Below are positions 52,200-64,000 of a stretch of DNA of 64,000 bases, piece by piece. Location of the stretch: contig CM028918.1 of assembly GCA_016801845.1 (NCBI GenBank), positions 13,133,001 through 13,197,000 of the forward strand, in the 5' to 3' direction. Within the stretch, counting starts at the first letter, position 1. The number at the start of each line of letters is the position of its first letter. The translations under genes and the position numbers were made by a program. Source of the stretch: Polydactylus sextarius. Taxonomy: Eukaryota > Chordata > Actinopteri > Polynemidae. Below the pieces are notes generated by a model. That model was not told the DNA's origin. It worked only from the letters and a program-made list of their open reading frames with translations, and searched no databases.

Positions 52200-53678
52200 A
52201 GTTCTGATTCAATTGGCCCTAGTATTCAGGTCATCATTAACTCCTTAACTTGCCTCTAGTAGCGTTCTAGCAAAAATTATTGTCCTATCTCTAAACTGCC
52301 AGTTCTTTCAAAATATTACAGAAAAAGTTTTGATTATTTAATTGTTATGATTCTTGAACTCTGCACAGGTACTGGACCTTTATCAGCCAGGTTTTAGAGC
52401 TCTTCAGTTTATATGAATTTATTCGATGTTAACACTGCTCTCAGTACTGTGGATCTCAAAACAGTCTTTCAGCATGTCTTGAACAATGGGTTGGCAATAA
52501 GGACAAAGCTTTCCAATAGTTCAATTCATATCTTAAACCAATGACTTTCTCAGTATCTATAGGTCAGTTTTCTTTAGCTTCTGCTCCTGTCTCTCATGGA
52601 GGGGCCCTCAGGGGTCTGTTCTGGGACCAATCCTCTTCTGTCTATATGCTCTATATGCTATATTTTTATGCTGATGACTCTCAGCTGTATGGTCCATTAA
52701 AATCCAGTGAATCTTTTCAGGCTCTTCTTGACTGTTTGAATGATATTAAAAACTGGATAGTAAGTGACTTCCTCCAGCTTAACAATGATAAGACTGAGGT
52801 TATCATCTTCAGAACTTCTAAACTCAGAACTTGTGTTGCTGTTAATTTAGGCTACTTCACCTCTTATGTCAAAAAATCTGTGTTTTATCAAGTACATTTC
52901 CTCTGTTGTTAAAAATAGCTTCTAACAATTAAGAATCATTGCTAAAATTAAGTCTCACCATGATTTTTCACCATGAAAAAGTCATCCATGTATTCATTAC
53001 TTCACAGCTTGATTATTGAAACTCTCTGTATTACTGCCTCCTGGAGTCACTACTAACATGTTTACAGTTAGTCCAGCGTGTAACAGCAAGACTGCTGACT
53101 GGTACCAAAAAGCAAGAGCACATCACTCCTGTTCTGGCTTCTCTTCACTGGCTCCCTGTTCAAGTTAGGATTCAATTTAAGATTTTATTGTTAGGTTTTA
53201 ATGAGCTGGCTTCAGTTAATATCACTGATATAACTCATGTTCACTCATCCTCCAGGTCTCTTTGCTCAGCTACATGTCCCTTCATCTCATCTGAAACTAA
53301 AAGGTGATAGAGCCTTTGCAAAAAGCTGACATAAAAAAAAAAAAAAAAAAAAACATTTGTCGTGGTGCTGTATCTGTTACTGTTGATTTTATTTTATGTA
53401 TGAAATGTGTAAGTCTGTGATGCAGTGACTGTTAAGCCCAAGACAGATTTCCCTTTGGGGACAATAAAGTATACTTTGTTTAAAAAGTGTTTAAAAGTGT
53501 TTTTTTTTTTTTTTTAAATCTTAGTTGAAAACTTATTTGTATTGTTTGGCCTTCCCAGCCTTTTAATGTTCTGGATGTTTTACTGTTTTATTGGTTTGGG
53601 TGTACTCTCTACAGCACTTTGGGTAGTGAAAACTGTGCAGAAATGTGCTTTACAAGTAAATTTTTATTTATTTTACTT
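52200..53678 (+). mobile_element. L2-type LINE relic with reverse-transcriptase motifs, interrupted
   Basis: A 5'-truncated L2-group LINE. In order, across shifting frames: IINSLTC and NYCPISKLPVLSK-like blocks (about 52230-52330); GPQGSVLGPILFCLYA (52603-52650); FYADD (52664-52678), the catalytic reverse-transcriptase motif, followed by QLYGPLKSSES, DIKNWIVSDFLQLNNDKTEV; then VQRVTARLLTG, HITPVLASLHWLPVQVRIQF (about 53080-53175) and KGDRAFA (about 53302-53322). The matching C-terminal block LKTYLYCLAFPAF resumes only at about 53525, after an insert. The 3' end has the L2-like 'cagcactttgggta' and 'gtgctttacaagtaaattt' stretch. Several frameshifts and stops mean it is dead. Known function: target-primed reverse transcription. 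Confidence 0.88.
53324..53515 (+). mobile_element. Insert within the L2 relic: A-run plus retroelement 3' tail
   Basis: Between two halves of the L2 C-terminus lie A21 (53333-53353), about 90 bp of unassigned sequence, then 'tttccctttggggacaataaagtat' (split motif around 53446-53472, a common fish retroelement 3' end) and T16 (53500-53515). The L2 segment expected between KGDRAFA and LKTYLY is missing, so insertion came with, or was followed by, a deletion. The target duplication is unclear. Confidence 0.55.
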
Positions 53679-55554
53679 ATCCATCTATTATCTCATCAAA
53701 ACTTGGCCTAAGATAACTAACAGTTACTAAATCAGCTAATTATTCAGATCTAAAATGCACTGTTATCAAAAGTCAACAATTTACACTTTAGATAATTGAG
53801 TAGTGAGATCATTGTGCAGTTCAAAGGGTACATGGGAAATAACTGGAGCTACTTTTTATTCATCTTTGCAAAAGCAAAAAAAAAAACAAACTAATAAAGT
53901 GTCTGATATGATGATGATGTTGAGTCCTGTTTGAACTGTGGCGGATCAGATTACGACTCGTGTTCAAACACATCAGTTTGCTCTGAGAAAGTTTTCTTGC
54001 AAATTGGATCACCAGTGGACTCAAACGTGGGTTATACGGGTGGTTTGAAAGAGAGACTGACTCAACTCCAGTAACAGACTGAGGTGTTGTGGTTCACCCT
54101 GTCCTCCTCACACAGAAGGAAGGATGTAAACCTGGCACAGCTGGCCAAGTCTCCCTTGCAAAGGAGACTTGGAATCTCTGCAAATGTATGTGATTACATT
54201 AAGTTTATTTAAACATGAATACTATAGCTGGATAGTAATATAAAGAAGGTAATATTAATTATTTTGGGTTGGTTTATGCATAACATCTGCTTTTCATTTT
54301 TTATGTCTTTCTATGCACTTTAGAATATACATAACCTCTTTATTTTTTAGATTGCTTCTATTGCTAGCTTGTTACATATTGTTACATGTCTTATATATAA
54401 AGTCCACTCTCAAAGGGTCAGGGTCCGTCTGTATGTTTTCTCACTTTTGTCCCATGGCACAAAATGATGATATCTGCAGAGGCTTTGAAAGGATCATTAA
54501 CATATAATTGCACTTAACCCGATGCCAAGTATTACTCATAATGCATTCATAAATGACTTGAAATACCATACCAAGTATGGGTATTTACTATGTCTCATTT
54601 ACTGTATTTATAATAAAATACTGTGTTTGCGCATGTGTGCATGAATTTAAATATGGACGTAATTCTTTCCACAACCACATGGATCCAAACTGTCAGGGTC
54701 ACCGCACTCTCTCCGATGGGGGCCACAGCAAACCAAAGAGACTGTTTCCCTGTCACACAACATTCCCTGCGGAGGCTGTAGTGAGCCGGTCATGTGGAAA
54801 CATGATCATCATTTTGTGTTCAATTATTCTCAGGACAGCCTGAGCTAACAGCTAACATCTGTGGAAGCAATAACACAGGGAATAACACTGCCAGCTTAGA
54901 AGCGCAGCAGATAGTAGGAGTCTTTACATTATTGATGCCTCTCTAACTGGGAATGTCAGAGGTCAGAGTCTGTTAGAGCAGCGTAGCATCTCTGCAGCTG
55001 CTGCAGATGTTGTCTCACTAAACAACCCTTCAGTGCAGATCTTATGTCCTACCTTTACAGAGATTGGTAGTAAAACAGTACACTGTTGGATAAAGTCTGT
55101 TGTTCTGAAGGTCCTCCTTGAACAAAATAACTAAATGAATAGAAATGTCATCAGGGTTATTGGGTTTAAAGTTTGACCTTAATAACAGGAAAGACATTTT
55201 GGACATTAGCTTATTCTAGGGTCCAGAAGTCAGAAGTCAAAATTATGTTGACATCTTTTCTGTCCCCTTTCTTCTTCAAAGTGTCTCTCACAAGTTTTTC
55301 ATCTTTCTGCAGAGCTGGGAAACCTCTAGAGTAAGTTTTTGTAAAATCAAATTATCAGATATCAAAAAGTATCAGATGCACATCACCACTGTTCTTTTTA
55401 TTCAATTCAACCATTATTGTTTTAAAGTAAACTGGAGATGCTGTCATGATGCTGTAGTAATACACCCTCCAGAGCTAATTAGTGCTTAAATTCACAACTG
55501 TTGTCACAGCAACCTGGACCTTTAGCCACTAAATTCAGTCCACAACATCCAGTT
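53679..55554. other. Non-coding stretch
   Basis: No gene recognised. A small inverted repeat, aagtctcc/ggagactt, lies at about 54148-54171. Confidence 0.5.
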
Positions 55555-55740
55555 CATTCTAGAGGCAAGATGAATGTTTCTGCCAGATGTCATGAGATGC
55601 CCTCTGGACTTTCCTGATATAATGTGTTCACAAGAATGAGAAGTCGTTTTGACCTTGACCTCTGACCTTTGGCTTCCAAAATCAAAACCACTTCATCCTT
55701 GAGCTCAGGTGACCATTTGTGCTAGTGTTAACATGCTTAA
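55555..55740 (-). repeat. Fish interspersed repeat with nuclear-receptor half-sites (copy 2)
   Basis: Reverse-orientation relative of 24217-24540, recognised by 'gttcacaagaatgag', 'ttttgaccttgacc', 'cttcatccttgagctcag' and 'gaccatttgtgc'. On the minus strand 55650-55668 reads AGGTCA, one base, AGGTCA, then AGGTCA directly: three exact half-sites forming a DR1 and a DR0. Superfamily not assigned. Confidence 0.65.
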
Positions 55741-56030
55741 GTGTGTTGAGTGTTAAGTATAGTATGTATAAAATTATGACCCTAAAATCAATTTTTCTTG
55801 GCAAATACAAAACAACTAAAACATGGTATGTAAATGGTATGTTTTAGGCCCATTGTATAAAACAAAATAATAAAAATCTGCACTTACAAAGATGTCACCA
55901 TCACACAATATGTGTGATGTGTTAAGAGAATAAAGACAGAGAATCAAAAGGTGTTGTCATGTTACTTTGTCTCTGTTGAAGAACAGTAGTCCACCCACAT
56001 TCAGGAACATGCAAAAAGTGCTAGAAATTC
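55741..56030. other. Non-coding spacer
   Basis: Nothing recognised. Confidence 0.5.
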
Positions 56031-56090
56031 TGAATGAATGAATGAACAAATGAATACTTTATTGATCCCAAAGGGAAATTAAGGGCTTAG
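56031..56090 (-). mobile_element. Retroelement 3' tail, minus orientation, (ATTC)n end
   Basis: The plus strand reads (GAAT)n, then 'atactttattgatcccaaag' and 'ggaaatta'. Reversed, this is the 'tttccctttgggatcaataaagtat' type of 3' end with an ATTC tail, the same tail type as at 53446-53480 on the plus strand. No body of the element is recognisable to the right. Confidence 0.65.
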
Positions 56091-59000
56091 GGGAAAATTT
56101 TAATTAATTAAAGTCATTAATTCTGAACATCTCCTTTTCATAGAAATTCCTCTTTTAGAAATGCCACTTTAAAAATGGTTGTTTGTGATGTAAAATGTAT
56201 CTCACTGCCTCCCCATTCTGATCTCATTCCCTCCCCTTCAAATGCGTTTAGCTATAAAAAGATGATCTGTCCATGTTCTGAAGCCAGCAAAGTTGCATTC
56301 ATTTGAGTAGCAGTGAAGGTAGCTAATCAGTGTCCAGTGCTTGCATTTCATAATGAGGTTGCCAGTTAAGGTGTTACACATCCAACCAACATTTTATTTT
56401 GTGTATGTCACATCACAGAACAAGGATCAAAACCCTGTTCAACCATTCTCTGTCACCGTTAACACTATTCCATCAGCTACACTTCAACTTCAACTACAGA
56501 CAACATCAACTTGATATCTGCAGACAGTTGTTAGTCTTAACTATCCTTCAGAAACACATTGAATTAAGAGTTCACACACTGTTCATTAGACTCCTACATT
56601 GTCAAATTCCAGACCCAGAGAGAAAATCTATTCAAGGAACAAAAATCAAGTAAAACTATTCTATGTGACTGTTGTAATTCAAGGCAGCTCATATATCTAG
56701 CTATTATCTATACAACGTTTTGACTTCCTGAGCACATTGTAATGATTACATTTCTGCCACGTGAATATATTACACATCATAAAGTTGTAACTGACCCACT
56801 TAGAATACGTAACCACTATCTACACAGAATATATTTGCACAAATGTACATGTGCTAATAAAAACAGTCAGTACAGACATCATGAAGCATATAATTCTTTC
56901 CATTTCATTTACCACAAGCAACTTTTGTAGTAAAGATTCTATACAGGAGCGTGATGCTGATAAGGAGATAATGTCCTTTTCCAGAGAGGAAATTAAAACG
57001 AGAGACAGATGAGATTTTTTTTATCTTTAATATTTTTTCACCTTTCTAGTTTTTCCTCAGCCTGGTAAGATTACCCTCTTACTTTACTAATTCTTGTCAC
57101 AGACCAGATGAGGGTCTATTCAGGCCCCAGGAACAACACTAGGGTTCCTCTAGTTTTCACTTTGGAAAAAAAAGAAGAGGTGGACGTGTTACATAACTGT
57201 TTTCCATGTGGAAACTTATTCTTTGGCAAATTTTCAGATCATCAGTTCTTTAAACAAAATCTACTTGCTGCTGGATCCGAAGGCTGGTCAGCTTTAATGT
57301 GATTTTCCTGTGTGAAGTTCTGGACCATTTACTGTTAAATTGATGGTTTCTAGCACCTCCTGTTCTCACTCTCTGCACTGTGTATACTGTTTGATGTACA
57401 GTTTAAAGTTTTTTCTCTTTCTCTCTCTTTGCTCCGGGAAAAAACCCTGGGGTGATTGAGGCATGATGTAAAATTGTAAAGAATAAAACCACTTGTTTAA
57501 CACTTGTAAATGCCCAAAATGTTCCAGGTTGATGATTGAAATATGTTTTGTTAAATTGAATTAAGCTGTAGTATATTAGAATAGAGTTGTGGATTGTTAA
57601 TCTGCCATTGATACCTTGAGTTTTTCTCTGTTGTGTATAAATGTCCATTCACAAATGTCACAAACTATTTCAGGAAAAAGGAACAATCTTATTTTAGTTC
57701 AAGACGCACATGCCATGACTTATTTAGTCTTTGTTTTCTTAAATTGTTTGTTTCTTTAAGCTGATCTGATGTGATGTGTGTGCACATCTGGTGGTTGTGC
57801 ATGCCACTGCACTTCTGCCTTTCGCCGATGTTCACACGACTGGAGGCTTTATGACCAAACCAGCATGCTTTGTACTTCTGCCATTACACTGTTATGAAGT
57901 GATAATGAGATGGTTAAAGATTTTCAAATTGGAGTTAATTGCCACCATACGTGTGGCTCAGTGTGCCACCACAGCAATGACGTCACAGCAATGTATTTAC
58001 TTCCTGGACTGATTCGTATATGTATAGCTTTTTATGGGCTTATTTTAAATTCAGTAGGCCTACAATATATAGTTTACCTCCTTTCCCATGCTTGTGGATG
58101 TAAATGATTGACAGGGACAAACATCTATGAAAAACAGAAGAAATACCAACTGAACTGAGAGAGGAAGTACAAGTCCTTTTGTTGCATGCCATGGGTGAAG
58201 CCTGCTCTTTAAAGACCACGTAACAGACTGCTTCCAGTCTTCCGTAGCTTCATCCTCCATCCTCAATCTCTCATTTCTTAGTGTCATCACCCTCCATCTG
58301 GTAGATTCCCCTCTTCTGAAAAACAGCCTCAGGTAAAAAATGGCCCACAGAGTATGTGCCAGATAAGGATGCCTTGGATTACAGACAGCTGCTGTATATG
58401 AGGCTACAGAGCGTCTGATCTGGACTGAGCTAAAGGGAGGAAGTGGAAGGGAAAGGGTATATGATGGAATTGTCTAAATCCTGTTTTGTAATAGACAACT
58501 TGGACTTGAGATCAAATGTGACCAAATAACATTTTTAAAAGCTTTGATATGTATGGCTCAGAAATGTTGCTGTCCAGTGTTATTATGTATGTAATCAAGA
58601 AATGAATTGTCTGGCTTCACCATCACGAAGAGGAGCGTTCTTTATTTTGATTTCCACATGAAAAGCTTTGACAGATGCAATTTAACCAAATTAAAGTTTT
58701 CAGGTTTCTGCATACCTCAGAAGGCTATTGTCTGGGTTGCCAGATAGTTGAGTGCAGCCTTTTTCAGCCTGAAAAAGGCCTTCAATAAAGAAAAGAACAC
58801 AACTCTCATAAAAATAACCAAATAAAAATAAGCATTAAACTTTGCCCATTTTCCAGTTTTACTAGTTTGTTAAGCTTTCTTATTAGAGTTTTTTCTTATA
58901 TTAGAGAGAATATTTTTCAGGTTGTTTCAACTCTGTACTTACATTATTATACAGTATATTGCTAATTTGAGGCTCACGACCTTTAAGAACTACTTTTTGT

Positions 59001-61260
59001 GCTAGTGCATTTGTCAGATACTGTGCAATAAACCAATTTCCCAAAACATCAATTTCCTTTCTTTTGATCCAGCCCCTAACAAACATTTTTAGGTACACTG
59101 TATCCTTACCTTCAACAAGAACACTGTATTCATTACTTTAAAAACCATTTACATCATGCTGAGTTAATAGCTGTGGTTTTTCTGTATGAAGCCAAAAGCA
59201 GGAAACTGCCACGCCACTACCAACGTCTGACAGAGTTGGGTTTGTTTGGCGGTGCAGTGGGTGGCCAGGCATAGCGGACTGAGCTCTTGAGCATGTGTGT
59301 GGATGAGAGCAGTGCCAAGGGGCACATCAAAGTGCTAAAGCTAGTCGTTGTTCTGAATTAACACCAACTTTTCTGCTGCTCACACAGACTTTACCCGATT
59401 CCCTAACCCCTCCATTTCATAATAGACTGACTTGGAAATTTACTGCACTTTATATTCTTGTCAACCAATCTCTTGGCTGACATGAACTTTTGTTTTGTTT
59501 TGTACCTAACCAGTCAGTCTGAATCCATCATACAGATATGTATGGAACCAGTTATGATTTTTCAGATGTAGCTGAGTGGCCAGTTAGCTGTAAAACAATA
59601 TTCTTCTCAGTCTCAACTATCTGAGATGCAGCCCTAATAGGTTGCTTGTTTCACCAGTAAGTAGATAAGGCCTTGAGTTTGGACAATAGCGGCCTTATTT
59701 AAATCACTGATTAAATCTTAGACCTGAGAAATGACAGCACACGATTTAGTTTTCTTACTGACAGTGAGAGTTTATTTCTCTGTTAGTACTGGTGTGACTG
59801 AATGTGTATTCTCATATCTATATGTGAACACATTATACTCATCATTGTTTCCCTTTCACACATGTAACGTATAACAGGAAGTTGTATGTCAGGTGCGTTC
59901 TCTTGCATAAGAGAATTGCATTGAGGGACAGTGCCTGTGAAGAGTGTGTGGGAGGTACAATAGAATTGTCATCACCATGCCCACTTACTCACTGTGAATT
60001 CTCCAGACAGGGACCCGTCCAGTGTTATTCACACACTGGACATTATGAGGACTTTGTGTTGAGGAGCTGACAGGGTAAAGTCTAATGTCCAGTCCAACTG
60101 ATTCAGGGATTTTGTGTTCTCACATCTCCTCTCGGTAATGTCCAGATAAGTTCAGGGTTGTGGTGCAAGTGTGAAACCACTGTAGGTGTGTTTGCTTGCA
60201 TAGGTTCATCTGCTTAACACAGGATCTCCATGTTTGTGCTATAGCAACATAAAACACACCAAAACATTCTCGTTCTGGTTTCACACTCTGTATGTCCTCA
60301 AATTTGATTTCCACTAGCCTTCATAAATGCTCTTTCAGGGCCTCGTCTTCTGCGTGAGAACATGAAGGACTGTTTTCTTTTTGCGAATGTCCAGCAAGGC
60401 CATGCACAAGTTGGCAGCACCCCTTAATACTCACTGCCGTTTGGTGCGGTTTCCACGCACTACACTTGGCTGCCCCTCACTGACAAGTCGATGGAAAGGT
60501 CCAACTCTGACAAACTCTTGAGATTGTCAGCGACTGTCAAAAAGAAAGGAGCAAACGCTGTTTTTTACGTTTCTGGCCCAAAATGTGTCTCCACTTAATG
60601 TCAGGAGAATTTCCTCACTACGTGTGATGAATTCAAGAAAGAATCAGTCGTCTCACTTGAATGGTGGACAGAGCAGGCCGCCTCACTGCAGCTACCAAAA
60701 ACTGTTTTTCTCACCCAGAAAAAAAGGAAGATCAAAGAAACAAGGAGAAAGGAGGAGCAGACTTCCCTCCCACTCACTGAGAGAATGCAGGGAGCTCTAT
60801 CTCTCTGAGAGGATGATTAGATTGGAGGACGCGTCATTTGAGTAAACACAAGGCACTACTATAGTGACCCATGTGGAATCTTCTCCACACACCAAGTGTT
60901 TTTGTGAAATTTGAGTTGTTTGTCAGATGTTTTGAGAATAGGGATTTTGTAGGCGTTTAACAGTTTGTTGAACTCTTTAATCCGCTCCATGTCCATGATA
61001 TATGAGCACACTTTGACACAAGAAGGCTGTTTTCACATTTATCTGCTGGATGAGAAAAGTTTTTTCTACAAGATAATTTACCTTTTTGTGGAAAAACAAT
61101 GTCAAGACACAAGCAATTTCTAAACAGAGATCTCTAACCCATCTTCAGACAACATTCTGTGCAGTTCAGTTTAGTTTACATCAGTTAAGACGTGGTCTCA
61201 AAGACGTGGATCAAAAACATAGCAGTGTTGCTATGCTATGCACATAAATCAGAATAAATG
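56091..61260. other. Long non-coding stretch
   Basis: No gene recognised over 5 kb. A 23-bp near-palindrome, gcctttttcag-c-ctgaaaaaggc, lies at 58757-58779. The plus-strand frame at 60585-60845 is Ser/Arg-rich without a known domain. Confidence 0.5.
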
Positions 61261-61316
61261 CAGAAAGTATTACATCATAACTTTTAATTGACAGAAAGTA
61301 TTACATCATAACTTTT
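61261..61316. repeat. Tandem duplication, 31-bp period
   Basis: cagaaagtattacatcataa begins at 61261 and again at 61292. The copies share 25 identical bases with no mismatch, so the duplication is recent or was preserved by slippage. Confidence 0.93.
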
Positions 61317-63063
61317 TTAGAAAGCTCTGAGGGATATTCACGTCAATGAAACAAAGCACTCTTGAAACTATTCTTAAAAACTTTAACAAACCAAAGAGTT
61401 ACTTGATGACTAACTAATTGCCACTCATTCTTTATTTCTCTGACAATTAGAACCAAATTGCAGAGGCTTTTCTCAGAAACATGTGAATCATTTACAGCTA
61501 AATACCAGCTAATTCTGGGGAATTTATGGAGCAAATTTTCCACTAGCTGCAAAAAATCCGGGAGCCATAAAATAAAGTGTTAGCCAATGAAAATTTAAGT
61601 GAAGTCGGGAAGGGGTGGTGAATTTCAGCTAAAAGCATATTCACTAGTTCTACTGCACACTCAGGATGTTGATGTTGTCCGAACCAACCCTGATTTCCTT
61701 ATTTTGACCAAAATCAGATGGCTGGAAAAGAAACTGGACCAAAGCTATTTGCATTGTTGGGTCCAGTTTCCGTGTCTTAGTTTTATGGGTATGAATAATT
61801 TGTGTGTGTTTATGTTTGTGTGGGTGGGATGTGCAAACATAATTCAGACCAGTTCTTTAACTTGTTTAATGGGAAAAGCTCTAGACCAAATAGAATTTTT
61901 AAGCTTTGGCGTGGTCACTTGTGTTGTTCTTTCTAGCACTTTGTCACAACAATCAATATTTTTAATGTGGCCACGGTGTAATTAACACTAAATACGGTCC
62001 CGCTTCAAGTCATAACCAGGAAACAAGTCAGCATCAATCATCAAGAGCAGTCAACACATTCATTTTGCCCTCTAGTACTTACTTAAAACCCTCTGTCATC
62101 AGTCCAGCTTTATCTTCTGACAGACTTGGTCAGACGTTTGACATGTGTGCGTGTCTTTGCGGCTTGTTTCAATGTAAAACAGCATAAACAGGAAATGTTG
62201 GTCTCCTGCCATGTGGAGATGATTGGCGGAGGAACTGATTCTTCATAAGTTGACAGGAGCTGCTAACTGTTAGCAGATATTCCGTCTATAAACACTAAGT
62301 TCAACACATAACACTGTAGATAATAATGTCAAGATGGAGCCAAACAGGCACATCCAAAGTTACTCCAGAAACAAAAGTCTTGTCACTTTTGTGGTCTAAT
62401 AAATTGTTTAATAACTCAAAGTAATCAGTGTTTGCCCACCCCCTTTGACAGTGAAACAATTGGTTGACAGTTGCACTTACCAAAACAATTAAGCTGTGAA
62501 AGTGAAAAAGATTTTCTGTAAAGAATCTGCTGTCACACAGGATCTGAAGATGCAATTCACATTTCTGGTGTGTTTGAAATGCAGACAGAAACCAAGTAAT
62601 TATCATTAAACACTGATTACTCAGATGACTAAACAAAGAAAGTAGCTCATTCCAGAACAAGTCAAACATCATCAGCAGGAAGCTGACAACAACAGAAGAG
62701 GTCATCATGCGAAACACACTATTTGACTGAGGTGATGCAATGGAAATATGAAGTTGAGCAATGAGCAGAAATTTCATATTTTTATTTATGTTGAAACCAA
62801 GTGACATTCATTTTTAACAGTGCATCAAATGAAAAACACAACCACAATTAAAGGATGAATCTAATGTTGTCTAAGTGAGCACTTGCTTAATTAGATATTA
62901 ATGTGAGTTTCATCTTATTGTTAATTATATTAACTGCTAATGTTGAAAAGACTGTAATTTCAGCTGCAAGTAACAGTATTTACTTATTAGTCATTCATGG
63001 GTTTAGTTCTGTGGCCCCAGTAGTATTTGGGATAGATTTCAGAAGACATTATTACAGACTGTT
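61317..63063. other. Non-coding stretch
   Basis: Contains the longest open frame of the window on the minus strand (62301-62807, 168 codons, Leu/Phe/Ser-rich), which has no recognisable domain or splice context and fits chance in AT-rich DNA. Confidence 0.5.
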
Positions 63064-63195
63064 GAATCAGAATCAGAATCAGGTTTATTGGCCAAGTATA
63101 TGAACACATACAAGGAATTTGGCCACAGTTCTTTTCCTTTGCTCCAGTGCAATTTAAACATACAGACATAAAACATAGAATAAATATTATATACA
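63064..63195 (-). mobile_element. Retroelement 3' tail, minus orientation, (TGATTC)n end
   Basis: The plus strand reads (GAATCA)3, then 'ggtttattggccaagtat', 'acatacaaggaattt' and an A-rich decay. Reversed, it is 'aaattccttgtatgt...ttggccaataaacc' plus a hexanucleotide tail, a very common fish retroelement 3' end. Confidence 0.65.
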
Positions 63196-63278
63196 CAAAA
63201 TATATAAATTGTTGATAGACATTAATGATGATTTTAGGTTTGTTTGTCTGTGTGTCTGTCCTATTTTGTTAAAACAAT

Positions 63279-63490
63279 GTCAATATCAAACAATATCTCT
63301 TGGGCTAAAAGATCATTTTAACTTCACAAAATGTGTTCTTGGCCATTTGGATGTTATATCTCAATATCCCCTTAATGGAATCACTTAATATATATCAGAA
63401 ATTTCAGAAACAACAAGACTTTATTACATTGGTGGTCAAAAGGTCTTTGCCTTGGCCATAACTCATGAGTCTGAGTATCAATTACTTGCA
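63279..63490 (+). repeat. Relative of the nuclear-receptor-half-site repeat (copy 3)
   Basis: Shares 'cttcacaaaatgtgttcttg', 'ttggccat', 'ttggtggtcaaaaggtc' and 'ttggccataactcatgag' with the family at 24217-24540. More diverged; the half-site here is reduced to a single aaaggtc. Confidence 0.45.
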
Positions 63491-64000
63491 AATGAAATGG
63501 TTATCAGAGGCATACATCCGTAAAACAAATATTCTAGTTTCCCCTCTGAACTGTAAAAGTTCATTCATCACCAATTTCTCTGAAACAGTTAGCTTGTTAG
63601 ATTTTATTGTTCCAATTATTAATTTGATTACCATGCACACCTCCGGCAACTGCTTTTGTCATTATTAGCTCATCTATAGCTTTCCCCCAAGAATGACCTT
63701 TGCATTTATTTCATAGGAAGGTAGCCACGCATGGAGATTATGTGTGAGAAAATGTTTTTCAATATCTCTCCAGCAGTGATTATAGGATATGAAGAAAACA
63801 TGGTACTTTTAAAAAAAAAAAATTTACAGTGTGGTACTGAATGCTAATACAGTTGTGTTTTTAACTGTGGTTGTGAGTTATCTAAATAGTTGTGACTGAA
63901 AGAAATAAGCCAAAGGATACTCGAATTCCAAAAGTTCTCATGTTATTGCCTTACATTTAAATCCTAACTTTGTGGATGGGATGATAAAATATTACTGCCA
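63491..64000. other. Non-coding stretch
   Basis: AT-rich, nothing recognised. Confidence 0.5.

Noticed and set aside
53333..53353. A21 run as a processed-pseudogene tail
   Set aside because: The sequence to its left is L2 LINE coding sequence, not a host mRNA, and the L2 C-terminus continues further right.
62301..62807. 168-codon minus-strand frame, the longest in the window
   Set aside because: Hydrophobic, T-rich-derived composition, no domain, no transcript signals; length is within chance for AT-rich DNA of this size.

Overview
The window looks like non-coding DNA of a ray-finned (teleost) fish: AT-rich, CpG-poor, full of A/T runs, with dinucleotide and tetranucleotide microsatellites and many decayed transposable elements of kinds known from fish genomes. 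No prokaryotic or viral gene organisation is visible. I find no complete protein-coding gene and no convincing tRNA, rRNA or other RNA gene. The open frames present are short, often lack a real ATG, and mostly fit chance. The stretch is therefore either intergenic (a gene desert) or a very long intron.

Layout. 1-5 kb: a weak minus-strand exon candidate at the very start, a C-rich G4-forming tract, and a candidate conserved non-coding block near 1.6-2.06 kb. 5-20 kb: mostly featureless DNA with homeodomain/OCT/SOX-like clusters, a tRNA-headed SINE-like repeat (10.85-11.16 kb) and a decayed minus-strand coding relic of unknown identity (13.56-14.28 kb). 20-29 kb: a jockey/Rex-like LINE fragment, a second weak exon candidate beside a 109-bp (TG)n array, a repeat with nuclear-receptor half-sites, a minus-strand L2 reverse-transcriptase fragment, a 36-bp-arm hairpin and a MITE-like element. 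32-36.3 kb is the densest mobile region: two inverted copies of one unassigned repeat family, one of them carrying both a perfect 30-bp-arm hairpin and a complete 203-bp hAT-type MITE with 8-bp target duplications, then a ~1 kb inverted-repeat DNA transposon. 39-44 kb: a reverse copy of the SINE-like repeat, a retroelement tail and a compound tetranucleotide repeat. 44-52 kb: I recognise nothing. 52.2-53.7 kb: an L2 LINE relic with recognisable reverse-transcriptase motifs, interrupted by an A-rich/retro-tail insert. 55-64 kb: another copy of the nuclear-receptor-site repeat (three exact AGGTCA half-sites), two minus-strand retroelement tails, a 31-bp tandem duplication and a third relative of that repeat.

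There is no set of genes working together here. The content is a layered record of transposon insertion plus possible regulatory DNA. Transposon family names come from remembered consensus features and were not checked by search. I did not find an undescribed gene system. The items most worth checking are the two long hairpins, the half-site cluster, the nested insertions and the unidentified coding relic.
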